A stretch of DNA of 64,000 nt from Bradyrhizobium sp. CSS354 (GTDB lineage: Bacteria; Pseudomonadota; Alphaproteobacteria; Rhizobiales; Xanthobacteraceae): the NCBI RefSeq assembly GCF_029051725.1, contig NZ_JAACFU010000003.1, positions 62,001-126,000 on the forward strand. The letters are read 5' to 3'. The notes beneath the pieces were generated by a model. It was not told the DNA's origin. It saw nothing but the letters and a program-made list of their open reading frames with translations, and made no database searches. Made by a program: the position numbers and the translations under genes. Positions within the stretch are counted from its first letter, which is position 1. Each line of letters begins with the position of its first letter. Shown in pieces: positions 1-8,120 of this stretch.

Positions 1-724
1 TCAACTCCTGCGCCGGCACGCGGTCGACATGGGCGCCCATGTTGATGGCGGCGACGATCACGCCATCGTAGCGGCGGACGGGGACCGAGATCGAGCGGAA
101 ATGCGGCTCGGCCTCGCGGTCCACCAGCGAATAACCCTGCGCGCGGTCGGCGACGATGCGCGAGAGCAATGCCTTGGGATCGGTCTCCGTGTGCGGCGTC
201 AGCGCCTCGCGCTTCATTGCCGTCAGACGCGCGGCGAGATCGGCGTCGTCGAGCTGGCCGAGCATGGCGCGACCGACGGAGGTGCAGAAGGCCGGCAATC
301 GGTAGCCGATGTCCAGCCCCCCCGAGAACATCCGCGCCGGACTGCTGCGCGCGATGAACACGACCTCATCGCCGTCGAGCACCGCGAGCGAGGAGATTTC
401 GTTGGCCGCTGTCGCGACGCGGTCGAGCACTGGTTGCAGGACCGTGACGAGCTGGTTCGACCGCAGATAGGACGCGGCGAGTGTCAGCACATGTGGCGTC
501 AGCGAGAACAGCTTGCCGTCGCCACTGACGAAGGCGCCGCGCTGGAGCGTGAACAGCATGCGCCGCGCGGTGGCGCGTGGAAGCTCAGCGGCACGGGCGA
601 GATCGCTCAGCGTCATCGGGCCGGCCGTGGTGCCGAAGCATTGCAGCAGCCGCAGTCCGCGATCGAGGCTCTCGACGAAATCGGTCGCGCGTTCGTCGCT
701 CTCGCTTCGCTTCAGCTTGGGCAT
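1..724 (-). CDS. IclR-family transcriptional regulator (PcaR/PobR-like), 3' end beyond window
   Basis: Reading the complement from the ATG at 724 gives 241 codons without a stop, so the gene is cut by the left edge and only the extreme C-terminus is missing. The N-terminus (about residues 9-60) has the IclR winged-helix pattern with an 'ESLDRGLRLLQCF' helix typical of the PcaR/PobR branch, followed by the effector-binding domain with 'GYRLPAFCTSVGRAML'. IclR proteins of this branch control aromatic acid catabolism. It is transcribed divergently from the Rieske oxygenase at 836, so it most likely controls that gene. The effector cannot be read from sequence. Confidence 0.9.
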   Translation of the reverse strand, partial: MPKLKRSESDERATDFVESLDRGLRLLQCFGTTAGPMTLSDLARAAELPRATARRMLFTLQRGAFVSGDGKLFSLTPHVLTLAASYLRSNQLVTVLQPVLDRVATAANEISSLAVLDGDEVVFIARSSPARMFSGGLDIGYRLPAFCTSVGRAMLGQLDDADLAARLTAMKREALTPHTETDPKALLSRIVADRAQGYSLVDREAEPHFRSISVPVRRYDGVIVAAINMGAHVDRVPAQEL

Positions 725-779
725 GGTGGCGGAACATCCTGCAAAATAGTGCTTGCTGCCGGATCAAGGCATGTCATAA

Positions 780-804
780 TTCGCCCATTCGTTCAATAGG
801 CGAA
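780..804. promoter_or_regulatory. TTCGCC-N13-GGCGAA dyad, candidate IclR operator
   Basis: A perfect 6-bp inverted repeat (arms 780-785 and 799-804) sits in the 111-bp divergent gap between the IclR gene (start 724) and the Rieske oxygenase (start 836). Position and symmetry fit an operator for the adjacent regulator. This is inferred from symmetry and position only. Confidence 0.4.
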
Positions 805-835
805 CAACCGCCACTCCACAGAGGATGCACTCGCC

Positions 836-2194
836 ATGATGAGCCAGGAGCAGAACGACCTGATCACCCGCACCGGTCCAAAGGATCCCTGCGGAAAGCT
901 GATGCGGAGCTACTGGCAGCCGGCGGCGCTGGTGGATGAGCTCGACGGCGATCGTCCGATCCGTCCCATCAGATTGCTCGGCGAAAACCTGGTGCTGTTC
1001 CGCGACGAGACCGGCCGTTACGGCCTGATCGATCGCCACTGCACGCATCGCGGCGCCGATCTCGCTTTCGGACGGCTCGAGCACGGCGGCCTGCGCTGCG
1101 CCTTCCATGGCTGGCTGTTCGACGCCACCGGCCAGTGCATCGAGACCCCGGCCGAGCCGAAGGATTCAAAACTCTGCCAGAACATCCGTCAGCGCTCTTA
1201 TCCCGTGGTGGAGAAGAGCGGCATCCTCTGGGCTTATCTCGGCGAAGGCGAGCCGCCGGCATTTCCCGAGCTCGATTGCTTCGTCGCCCCCGGCACGCAC
1301 ACATTCGCGTTCAAGGGGCACATGGCCTGCAACTGGCTCCAGGCGCTCGAAGTCGGCATCGATCCCGCGCACGCCTCCTATCTGCATCGCTTCTTCGAGG
1401 ACGAGGACACCTCGACGGCCTACGGCAAGCAGTTCCGCGGCGCCTCCGCCGGCAGCGACTTGCCGATGACGAAGATTTTGCGCGAATACGATCGCCCGAT
1501 CATCAATGTCGAGCACACCGAATACGGCCTGCGGCTGATCGCGCTGCGCGAGATTGACGAGGAGCGCACCCATGTGCGCGTCACCAACCAGCTCTTCCCG
1601 CACGGCTTCGTCATCCCCATGAGCACGGAGATGACGATCACGCAGTGGCACGTGCCGGTCGACGACGAGAACTGCTACTGGTACGCGATCTTCACCAGCT
1701 ATTCGAGCCCGGTCGACAAGAAGAAGATGCGCGACCAGCGGCTCGAGCTCTATGAGCTACCGGACTACAAATCTCGCAAGAACAGGACCAACGATTACGG
1801 CTTCGACCCGCACGAGCAACAGACGGCGACCTATACCGGTATGGGTACCGACATCAACGTGCACGACCAGTGGGCGGTGGAATCGATGGGCGCGATCCAG
1901 GATCGCACCAAGGAGCACCTCGGCACGAGCGACAAGGCGATCGTGCAATACCGCCGCCTGCTGCGGCAGGAGATCGAGAAAGTCGCAGGCGGCGAGAAGC
2001 CGATGCTGCATCTCGACGAGGCCACCGCACGTTCGATCCAGGGCCCGGCAACCATGGACGGCATCGGGCCGACCCGAGGCTGGGAGATCTACTGGATGGA
2101 AGTCGACGTCAAGCGCCGCCGCAGCGCGCCATGGACGGCCCCCGTGCCGAAGGAGATCGCGGACAACGTGCATCGGCTGACGGCGGCGGAGTAG
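836..2194 (+). CDS. Rieske [2Fe-2S] aromatic ring-hydroxylating oxygenase, alpha subunit (phthalate 4,5-dioxygenase type)
   Basis: The 452-aa protein has the Rieske cluster motif C69-x-H71 ... C88-x2-H91 and the mononuclear iron motif E172-x3-D176-x2-H179-x4-H184, matching the family pattern. The 'KLMRSYWQPAAL' N-terminus is typical of phthalate dioxygenase-like, alpha-only oxygenases, which oxidise or O-demethylate aromatic acids using a separate reductase. No reductase or ferredoxin gene is adjacent, so electrons must come from elsewhere. A GAGGA ribosome site lies upstream of the tandem ATGs. The gene downstream is glutamine-synthetase-like, which suggests an aromatic amine or amide substrate, but the substrate is not determinable here. 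Confidence 0.88.
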   Translation: MMSQEQNDLITRTGPKDPCGKLMRSYWQPAALVDELDGDRPIRPIRLLGENLVLFRDETGRYGLIDRHCTHRGADLAFGRLEHGGLRCAFHGWLFDATGQCIETPAEPKDSKLCQNIRQRSYPVVEKSGILWAYLGEGEPPAFPELDCFVAPGTHTFAFKGHMACNWLQALEVGIDPAHASYLHRFFEDEDTSTAYGKQFRGASAGSDLPMTKILREYDRPIINVEHTEYGLRLIALREIDEERTHVRVTNQLFPHGFVIPMSTEMTITQWHVPVDDENCYWYAIFTSYSSPVDKKKMRDQRLELYELPDYKSRKNRTNDYGFDPHEQQTATYTGMGTDINVHDQWAVESMGAIQDRTKEHLGTSDKAIVQYRRLLRQEIEKVAGGEKPMLHLDEATARSIQGPATMDGIGPTRGWEIYWMEVDVKRRRSAPWTAPVPKEIADNVHRLTAAE

Positions 2195-2216
2195 CACGGA
2201 ATGCAGGTGCCTCCTT

Positions 2217-2297
2217 CGTCATTGCGAGCGCAGCGAAGCAATCCAGATTGTTTCCGCGGAGGGATTCTGGATTGCTTCGCTGCGCTCGCAATGACGG
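2217..2297. repeat. Palindromic intergenic repeat, family A (TTGCGAGCG...CGCTCGCAA)
   Basis: Arms of about 28 bp (CATTGCGAGCGCAGCGAAGC and its complement) flank a short GC-rich centre. Relatives occur at 20017-20103, 26354-26432 and 57441-57527. All four are intergenic. The element separates the oxygenase from the synthetase-like gene and could form a hairpin in a shared transcript. Confidence 0.85.
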
Positions 2298-2343
2298 AAT
2301 GTGTTGCAGCAGCGTCGCGCCTAACGATCAAGGAGCAACCAAA

Positions 2344-3792
2344 GTGACTTTCGTCGCGCGTCATGCGCTATGGTCGGACGAGCAGAAGGACGCGGCGACG
2401 CGCATGCGGCGCATCGTCGAGGAGAAGAACCTCGAGGTCATCCGCCTCGCCTTCCCGGACCAGCACGGCATTTTGCGCGGCAAGACCATCGTCGCCTCCG
2501 AGGCGATCGCCTCGCTGGAGAGCGGCTGCTCCATCACCACCACCATGCTCGCCAAGGACACCTCGCACCGCACGGTGTTTCCGGTGTTCACCTCGGGCGG
2601 CGGCTTCGGGATGAAGGAGATGGAGGGCGCGGCCGACGTGCTGATGGTCGCAGATCCCACGACGTTTCGCGTTTTGCCATGGGCGCCGACCACGGGCTGG
2701 GTTCTCTGCGACCTCTATTTCAACGACGGCCGTCCCGTGCCGTTCGCGACGCGCGGTCTTTATCGCAAGGTGCTCGACGAACTCGCAAGCCGCGGCCACG
2801 ATTTCGTCGCGGGCCTCGAGGTCGAATTCCACATCTTCAAGCTCGACGACGCCCACATGCGGCCCGAGGACGCCGGACAGCCCGGCACGCCGCCTTCGGT
2901 GAGCCTGCTCAGCCACGGCTATCAATATCTCACCGAGCAGCGCTTCGATCAGATGGAGCCGGTGCTGGAGATTTTGCGCCGTGACATCGTCGCGCTCGGG
3001 TTGCCCTTGCGTTCGGTCGAGGTCGAGTTTGGGCCGAGCCAGTGCGAATTCACCTTCGCGCCGAAGAAGGGCCTCGAGCCCGCGGACAACATGGTGCTGT
3101 TTCGGAGCGCCGTGAAGCAGATCGCGCACCGCCACGGCTATCACGCCACCTTCATGTGCCGGCCGAAGCTGCCGAACCTGTTCGCAAGCGGCTGGCATCT
3201 GCACCAATCGGTCGTCTCGCGCGCGACCGGCGACAACCAGTTCATGGCCAAGGAAACCGCCAAGGAGGGCGGCGAGCCGCTCAGCGCGTTCGGACGGGCC
3301 TGGCTTGCGGGCCTGCTCGACCACGCCCGCGCGTCGACCGTGTTCACCACCCCGACCATCAATGGCTACAAGCGCTACCGCTCCTATTCGCTGGCGCCGG
3401 ACCGCGCGATCTGGGGCCGCGACAATCGCGGCGTGATGATCCGAGTGCTCGGCGCTGCCGGCGACGCCGCCACGCGCCTGGAAAACCGCATCGGCGAGCC
3501 CGCCGCCAATCCCTATCTCTACATGGCTTCGCAAATCCTCTCCGGCCTCGATGGCGTCGACCGCAAGCTCGATCCCGGCCCGTCCGCCGACACACCCTAC
3601 GAAACCAAGGCGCCGCTGTTGCCGAAGTCGCTGCGCGACGCGGTCAGCGCGCTGAAGGACGATCCGTTTTTCCGCGAAAAGCTCGGTGCAGAGTTCGTCG
3701 ATTACTACACCCACATCAAGAATGCCGAGATCGACCGCTTCCTGTCCGAGGTGACCGACTGGGAGCACCGCGAATATTTCGAGGTGTTTTGA
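2344..3792 (+). CDS. Glutamine synthetase-like ligase (gamma-glutamyl-amine synthetase type)
   Basis: A start at GTG 2344 is chosen because AGGAG lies 8 nt upstream and homology begins at 'VTFVARHALW'; longer in-frame extensions run through the repeat and the oxygenase gene. The 482-aa product has the glutamine synthetase catalytic pattern: 'RSVEVEFGPSQCEFTF', 'ASGWHLHQSV', 'NGYKRYRSYSLAPD', and 'ENRIGEPAANPYLY'. Members outside the true GlnA group gamma-glutamylate amines such as isopropylamine, aniline or polyamines. The tandem position behind a Rieske oxygenase recalls aniline-type pathways. It is unlikely to be the housekeeping GlnA because the N-terminus and the genetic context differ. 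Confidence 0.85.
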   Translation: MTFVARHALWSDEQKDAATRMRRIVEEKNLEVIRLAFPDQHGILRGKTIVASEAIASLESGCSITTTMLAKDTSHRTVFPVFTSGGGFGMKEMEGAADVLMVADPTTFRVLPWAPTTGWVLCDLYFNDGRPVPFATRGLYRKVLDELASRGHDFVAGLEVEFHIFKLDDAHMRPEDAGQPGTPPSVSLLSHGYQYLTEQRFDQMEPVLEILRRDIVALGLPLRSVEVEFGPSQCEFTFAPKKGLEPADNMVLFRSAVKQIAHRHGYHATFMCRPKLPNLFASGWHLHQSVVSRATGDNQFMAKETAKEGGEPLSAFGRAWLAGLLDHARASTVFTTPTINGYKRYRSYSLAPDRAIWGRDNRGVMIRVLGAAGDAATRLENRIGEPAANPYLYMASQILSGLDGVDRKLDPGPSADTPYETKAPLLPKSLRDAVSALKDDPFFREKLGAEFVDYYTHIKNAEIDRFLSEVTDWEHREYFEVF

Positions 3793-3848
3793 GCCGCCGC
3801 CAACCGGCCGCTGATCCCCGCAACACGGCCGGATTTTCCAGGAGTACC

Positions 3849-4832
3849 ATGATGCGGTTACGCCCGGCGGTCCTGCTATTTTCCCTGACACTGTTCGCGC
3901 CAGCCCTGTCCGCGCCAGCTTTGGCCGATTGGCAGGCGAGCACCGTACGGACCCCCGGCCGCGTCAGCGAAATTGATCTAGCGGATAGCGACGTCCGAAT
4001 TGCAATCGGCACGAATTGGTACCAGTTCGACGCGAAAGCGATGCGCATGGTGCCGACCCCGGCGCTCGAACGTCCGGCGCCGCCGACCGGGGCCCTTGAG
4101 GATGGGCGCGTTGCGACGGGCCGCGATACCGTCGCGCGTGCTTGGCTCGCTGAGCCGACCGAACGCTATCGCCATGGCGTCCTCGGCGATGCCATCGAGG
4201 CCGGTAGCTTGGTGATCGAGCCGCGCGGGGGCGGACAACGCACGCTGCGCCTGGATGGTGACGCCGTGTTCGAAGACCTCGAGCCGCGCGTCGCCGCGAT
4301 CGGCGGCCGCGAAAGGATTGTGCTGGTCAAATCCTATCTGAAACGCGGCTCCGCGCTGGCTGTCATTGATCCCGCCTCGGCGGCGATCGTTGCGGAGACG
4401 CCTCCGATCGGCCACGCCCATGCTTGGCTCAACCCGGCCGGCATCGCCGATTTCGACGGCGATGGCACCACGGATATCGTGCTTGTCCGCCAGCCTCATG
4501 TGCTCGGGATTCTCGAAATGTGGTCCTGGCGGCATGATCGTTTGGAAAAATCGGCGGAAGTCTCCGACGTATCGAACCATTTCATCGGCTCGCGATCGCT
4601 GCACATGAGCTTTACGGCCGATTTCGATGGCGACGGCCATCCAGATCTCGCGGTGCCGGACCTCGAACGGCGAACGCTGCGGCTCATCGGGTTCGTCGCT
4701 GGTCCGCATGACATCGCGCGCATCAGGCTTCCGGCAAGGATCGCGACGAATATCGGCGGCATGAAATACCGCGATCATCCCGCACTCGTGTTCGGCCTCG
4801 AGGATGGTCGGCTGATGTTGGTCCACGATTAG
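3849..4832 (+). CDS. Secreted FG-GAP/VCBS-repeat protein
   Basis: The gene starts at tandem ATGs (3849, 3852) behind AGGAG, 56 nt after the synthetase-like gene. The 327-aa product has a clear signal peptide ('LLFSLTLFAPALSAPALA') and two calcium-type FG-GAP motifs, 'ADFDGDGTTDIVLV' and 'ADFDGDGHPDLAVPD', in the second half. Such repeats build beta-propeller blades. No enzymatic domain is visible, so the product is probably a periplasmic or exported protein of unknown role. Whether it belongs functionally to the preceding genes is unclear. Confidence 0.8.
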   Translation: MMRLRPAVLLFSLTLFAPALSAPALADWQASTVRTPGRVSEIDLADSDVRIAIGTNWYQFDAKAMRMVPTPALERPAPPTGALEDGRVATGRDTVARAWLAEPTERYRHGVLGDAIEAGSLVIEPRGGGQRTLRLDGDAVFEDLEPRVAAIGGRERIVLVKSYLKRGSALAVIDPASAAIVAETPPIGHAHAWLNPAGIADFDGDGTTDIVLVRQPHVLGILEMWSWRHDRLEKSAEVSDVSNHFIGSRSLHMSFTADFDGDGHPDLAVPDLERRTLRLIGFVAGPHDIARIRLPARIATNIGGMKYRDHPALVFGLEDGRLMLVHD

Positions 4833-5021
4833 GATCGCCGGGGCGCCGAGCCAACGACCATTACTCCGACAGGCCCTCACGCCGGCGTGAGCCGGTTTCG
4901 CGCCGGTGCTTCCGACGAAACCTTTGACATTGCCGACGAAGTCATTTTTCCGCCCCCGCGAAGATGGCCGGAAACGATGGAGGGTCACAATCCCCGGACT
5001 GATCAACAACGGAGTTCGATC

Positions 5022-5108
5022 ATGTGGGATCATCTGTTCAGCTTGATTTATCGCCTGTCCTGCCGTGCCACCCTGATCGAAATCGGGATGGGCCGCTCGT
5101 CGCGATAG
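5022..5108 (+). CDS. Possible 28-aa small protein
   Basis: ATG 5022 has GGAG 7 nt upstream and opens 28 codons (MWDHLFSLIYRLSCRATLIE...). It is the only plausible gene in the 4833-5156 gap. A CCGACGAAAC box (4912-4921) like those around the sigma-factor gene at 48 kb lies about 100 nt upstream. Support is only the ribosome site and an amphipathic look, so this is speculative. Confidence 0.3.
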   Translation: MWDHLFSLIYRLSCRATLIEIGMGRSSR

Positions 5109-5156
5109 AGACAGGCGAGTTAGGTAAGACGGATTGACCAGATAACGGAGGGTGTC

Positions 5157-5522
5157 ATGCGAAAGCTGATTCTGATCGCGGCAATGTCGCTGCTGGCAAG
5201 CCAGGCCTATGCCGGCGGACCGCGGAGCCTCAGCCTTGCAGCGACAAATGCGAGCCAGCAGACCGCCGACCCGGCAACGACAGCAGCAACGCCGCCACAA
5301 GCTCCGGCGGCAGCGCCCACGAATGTCCAGACGGCGACCACCGCCCCAGCTTCAACGCCTCCGGCAGCGACTGCCACAACAACCGCGACCGCTCCGGCCG
5401 CAACTCAGCCCAGCGCCGCGCCGGTTGCCAGCGCGAGAGAAACGGCAAAGCCGAAACGTCGCCAGCCATCCACCGAGGCACGCGTGATCCGCGAACTGCA
5501 TCGGCATGGGATTTATTGGTGA
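5157..5522 (+). CDS. Small secreted Ala/Thr/Pro-rich protein
   Basis: A 121-aa product with a good GGAGG ribosome site. A signal peptide (MRKLILIAAMSLLASQAYA) is followed by a low-complexity Ala-Thr-Pro-Gln stretch (about residues 30-95) and a basic C-terminal tail ('RRQPSTEARVIRELHRHGIYW'-like, last 21 residues). The architecture suggests a periplasmic or surface-exposed low-complexity linker protein. No domain is recognised. The composition is biased but the reading frame carries the usual high GC3. Confidence 0.65.
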   Translation: MRKLILIAAMSLLASQAYAGGPRSLSLAATNASQQTADPATTAATPPQAPAAAPTNVQTATTAPASTPPAATATTTATAPAATQPSAAPVASARETAKPKRRQPSTEARVIRELHRHGIYW

Positions 5523-5530
5523 TTGCCAAC

Positions 5531-5653
5531 GTCGTCCTGGCGAAGGCCAGGACCCATTACCCCAGGAGAAGTTGTCGCACGCGACTGCCAACCGCCAATC
5601 TTCGCCAAACTGAATTCGGTGGTTATGGGTCCTGGCCTTCGCCAGGACGACAC
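5531..5653. repeat. Palindromic intergenic repeat, family B (GTCGTCCTGGCGAAGGCCAGGACCC)
   Basis: Terminal arms GTCGTCCTGGCGAAGGCCAG and complement enclose a less conserved centre. Related copies lie at 39152-39287 and 47571-47712, and a diverged one at 53451-53633. It lies between convergent genes and may act as a bidirectional terminator. Confidence 0.8.
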
Positions 5654-5694
5654 CGTGTGAGCGGCGCTGGCGCTGGCACCAGCGCCCCGCCCCG

Positions 5695-6423
5695 TCAAAT
5701 CCCCAGATATTTGTGCTGCAGATCCGGCTCGGCCATTAGCTCTTCAGAGGTGCCGCTCCACACCGTCTTGCCGCGCTCGATGATGGTGTGGCGGTCGCAG
5801 ATGCGGGCAAGGTGGTCGACGTTCTTGTCGACGACCAGGATCGACTGTCCCCGACTCTTGAGCAGCGACAGGCAGCTCCAGATCTCTTCGCGGATCAGGG
5901 GCGCCAGGCCTTCGGTGGCTTCATCCAGGATGAGGAGCTTCGGGTTGGTCATCAGCGCGCGGCCGATTGCGAGCATCTGCTGCTCGCCGCCGGAGAGCTG
6001 GTTGCCCATGTTGGAGGCGCGCTCGGCCAGGCGCGGAAACATCACGTAGATCGCCGCCAGCGTCCAGGGGTTGCTGCTATCGAAACGATCGGCGGCGGCC
6101 GCGACCAGGTTTTCGCGCACGGTGAGGTTCGGGAAGATCTGCCGCCCCTCGGGGACGAGGCCGACACCGAGTTGCGCTATCCGGTAGGACGGTTGCGTCC
6201 GCACTTCCGAGCCCGCAAAGCGGATGCTGCCTGCGCGCGCCGGCGTCAGGCCCATGATGGAGCGGATGGTCGTGGTCTTGCCCATGCCGTTGCGGCCCAT
6301 CAGCGAGACCATCTCGCCTGATTTGACCGACAGGGACAAGCCGAACAGCACCTGGGACAGGCCGTAGCAGGTCTCGATGCCGTCGACCTCGAGCAGCGTG
6401 TCAGCCACCATATTTTCAGCCAT
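5695..6423 (-). CDS. livF: Branched-chain-type (HAAT) ABC transporter ATPase, LivF
   Basis: A 242-aa ATPase with Walker A 'GRNGMGKTTTI', ABC signature 'LSGGEQQMLAIGRAL' and Walker B 'LLILDEATEGLAP'. The short form and the E-A-T-E-G-L-A-P sequence are typical of LivF. It is the last gene of a livH-livM-livG-livF operon on the minus strand and overlaps livG by 8 bp, which indicates translational coupling. No binding-protein gene is in this operon. HAAT importers carry branched-chain amino acids, short amides or aromatic acids, so the substrate remains open. Confidence 0.9.
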   Translation of the reverse strand: MAENMVADTLLEVDGIETCYGLSQVLFGLSLSVKSGEMVSLMGRNGMGKTTTIRSIMGLTPARAGSIRFAGSEVRTQPSYRIAQLGVGLVPEGRQIFPNLTVRENLVAAAADRFDSSNPWTLAAIYVMFPRLAERASNMGNQLSGGEQQMLAIGRALMTNPKLLILDEATEGLAPLIREEIWSCLSLLKSRGQSILVVDKNVDHLARICDRHTIIERGKTVWSGTSEELMAEPDLQHKYLGI

Positions 6424-7183
6424 GGTGCGTCACCACATGCGCCTCGCCGAGATAGGCGCGCTTGACGTCCTCGTTCGCCCGGATCGCGGCCGGATCGCCG
6501 GAGGCGATGACGCGGCCATAGACCAGCACCGAGATACGGTCGGCCAGCGCAAACACCGCCGGCATGTCGTGCTCGACCAACACGATCGAGACCTCTTTGC
6601 GCAGCTCCTGGAGCAGCTGCACCATGCGCTGGGACTCGGTGACGCCGAGGCCCGCCATCGGTTCGTCGAGCAGCAAAAGCTTCGGCTTGCTTGCCAGCGC
6701 AACCGCCAGCTCGATCTGGCGACGCTCGCCATGGCTGAGCCTGGACACCAGGACATCGGCACGATGGGCGAGACCGACGCGGTCGAGCGCGGCATGCGCG
6801 GCATCGCGCAGGCCTTTCTCCTTGCGCGCATTGGCAAAGAAGCGGAACGAGGTGCCGGCATGCGCTTGCGCCGCAAGCGCGACATTGTCGGCGGCGGTGA
6901 AATCGAGCAGCAGCGAGGTGATCTGGAACGAACGTGCCAGGCCCAGCGCGCAGCGGCGATGGGCCGGCAGATAGGTGATGTCGCGCCCCGCCAGCGAGAC
7001 GCTGCCGGAATGCGGCTCCAGATGCCCGGTGAGCTGGCTGATCAGCGTGGTCTTGCCGGCGCCGTTCGGGCCGATGATGGCGTGCAGCTCGCCTGCGGCG
7101 ACGTCGAGCGAGACGTTGTCCGTCGCAATAATGCCGCCGAAGCGGCGCACCAGCCTGTCGACGCGAAGCAGCGACTCAGCCAC
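6416..7183 (-). CDS. livG: HAAT ABC transporter ATPase, LivG
   Basis: A start at GTG 7183 is preferred over the upstream in-frame extension because a strong GGGAGG site lies 7 nt before it and the protein then begins 'VAESLLRVDRLVRRFGG'. The 255-aa product has Walker A 'GPNGAGKTTLI', signature 'LSHGERRQIELAVAL' and Walker B 'LLLLDEPMAGL', plus the C-terminal 'YLGE' end typical of LivG. It overlaps livM by 8 bp and livF by 8 bp. Confidence 0.9.
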   Translation of the reverse strand: MAESLLRVDRLVRRFGGIIATDNVSLDVAAGELHAIIGPNGAGKTTLISQLTGHLEPHSGSVSLAGRDITYLPAHRRCALGLARSFQITSLLLDFTAADNVALAAQAHAGTSFRFFANARKEKGLRDAAHAALDRVGLAHRADVLVSRLSHGERRQIELAVALASKPKLLLLDEPMAGLGVTESQRMVQLLQELRKEVSIVLVEHDMPAVFALADRISVLVYGRVIASGDPAAIRANEDVKRAYLGEAHVVTHHG

Positions 7184-8120
7184 GATTGAGCCTCCCGAGT
7201 AGGCCCATGATGCCGCCACGGCCGAACAGCACGATCAGCAGCAGCATCGGGCCCATGATCAGCGCCCAATATTCGGTGAGCTGCGACAAAAACTCTTCCA
7301 GCAGCAAATACACCACCGCGCCGATGACCGGGCCGAACAGCGTGCCCATGCCCCCGAGGATCACCATCACCATGAGGTCGCCCGAACGCGTCCAGTACAT
7401 CACGGCCGGGCTGACGAAATCGGTGTTGTTGGCGAGCAGCGCGCCGGCGAGGCCGCACATCATGCCCGAGATGACGAAGCAGACCAGCTGGTAGCGTTTC
7501 GAGGGAAAGCCGATCGCCTGCATGCGCTGCTCGTTGGAGCGCAGGCCCTGCAGGACGAGGCCGAAGCGCGAATTGGCGATGCGCCAGATCAGGAAGACCA
7601 CGCCGAACAGGCAGGCGAGGCAGAGATAATAAAACTGCGTGCGGTTCGACAGATTGATCAGCCCGGAGAAGTCGCTGCGCTTGTAGACGGTGAGGCCGTC
7701 ATCGCCGCCATAGCGCGCCAGCCCCGAGGCGACGTAATAGGCCATCTGCGCGAAGGCGAGCGTGATCATGATGAAGTAAACGCCACGGGTGCGAAGCGAG
7801 AGCGCGCCGATCACCAGCGCGTAGGTCGCGGAGGCGGCGAGCGCGACCGGAAACTGGATGAAGCCGCTTCCGACGCCTTCCTGCGCCAGCATGCCGACCG
7901 CGTAACCGCCGATGCCGAGATAGGCGGCGTGGCCAAAACTCATCATGCCGCCAAAACCCATGATGAGGTTGAGGCTCGCGGCCGCCAGCGCCAGGATGAC
8001 GATGCGGGTGAACAGCGTCAGGATGAAGATGTTGCCTGAGAGTTGCGAATAGAGCGGCAGCAGCACGAGGCCCGCCAGCATCAGGGCCGTCACGGCCTTG
8101 CTCACAGTGAATGACTTCAT
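7176..8120 (-). CDS. livM: HAAT ABC transporter permease, LivM
   Basis: A 314-aa polytopic membrane protein with repeated hydrophobic segments and the LivM motifs 'LNLIMGFGGMMSFGHAAYLG' and 'GGMGTLFGPVIGAVVY'. It pairs with LivH (4-bp ATGA overlap) to form the translocation channel. The tight overlaps across all four genes support one transcript starting upstream of livH. Confidence 0.92.
   Translation of the reverse strand: MKSFTVSKAVTALMLAGLVLLPLYSQLSGNIFILTLFTRIVILALAAASLNLIMGFGGMMSFGHAAYLGIGGYAVGMLAQEGVGSGFIQFPVALAASATYALVIGALSLRTRGVYFIMITLAFAQMAYYVASGLARYGGDDGLTVYKRSDFSGLINLSNRTQFYYLCLACLFGVVFLIWRIANSRFGLVLQGLRSNEQRMQAIGFPSKRYQLVCFVISGMMCGLAGALLANNTDFVSPAVMYWTRSGDLMVMVILGGMGTLFGPVIGAVVYLLLEEFLSQLTEYWALIMGPMLLLIVLFGRGGIMGLLGRLNRG

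Noticed and set aside
2368..3891. 507-codon open frame on the minus strand
   Set aside because: It is antisense to the glutamine-synthetase-like gene, has a low-complexity Arg/His/Gln/Glu-rich product typical of a shadow of high-GC3 coding sequence, and shows no domain.
5209..5487. Arg/Gln-rich plus-strand frame of 92 codons
   Set aside because: Overlaps the secreted Ala/Thr-rich protein gene in another frame; low-complexity mirror of the same repeats.
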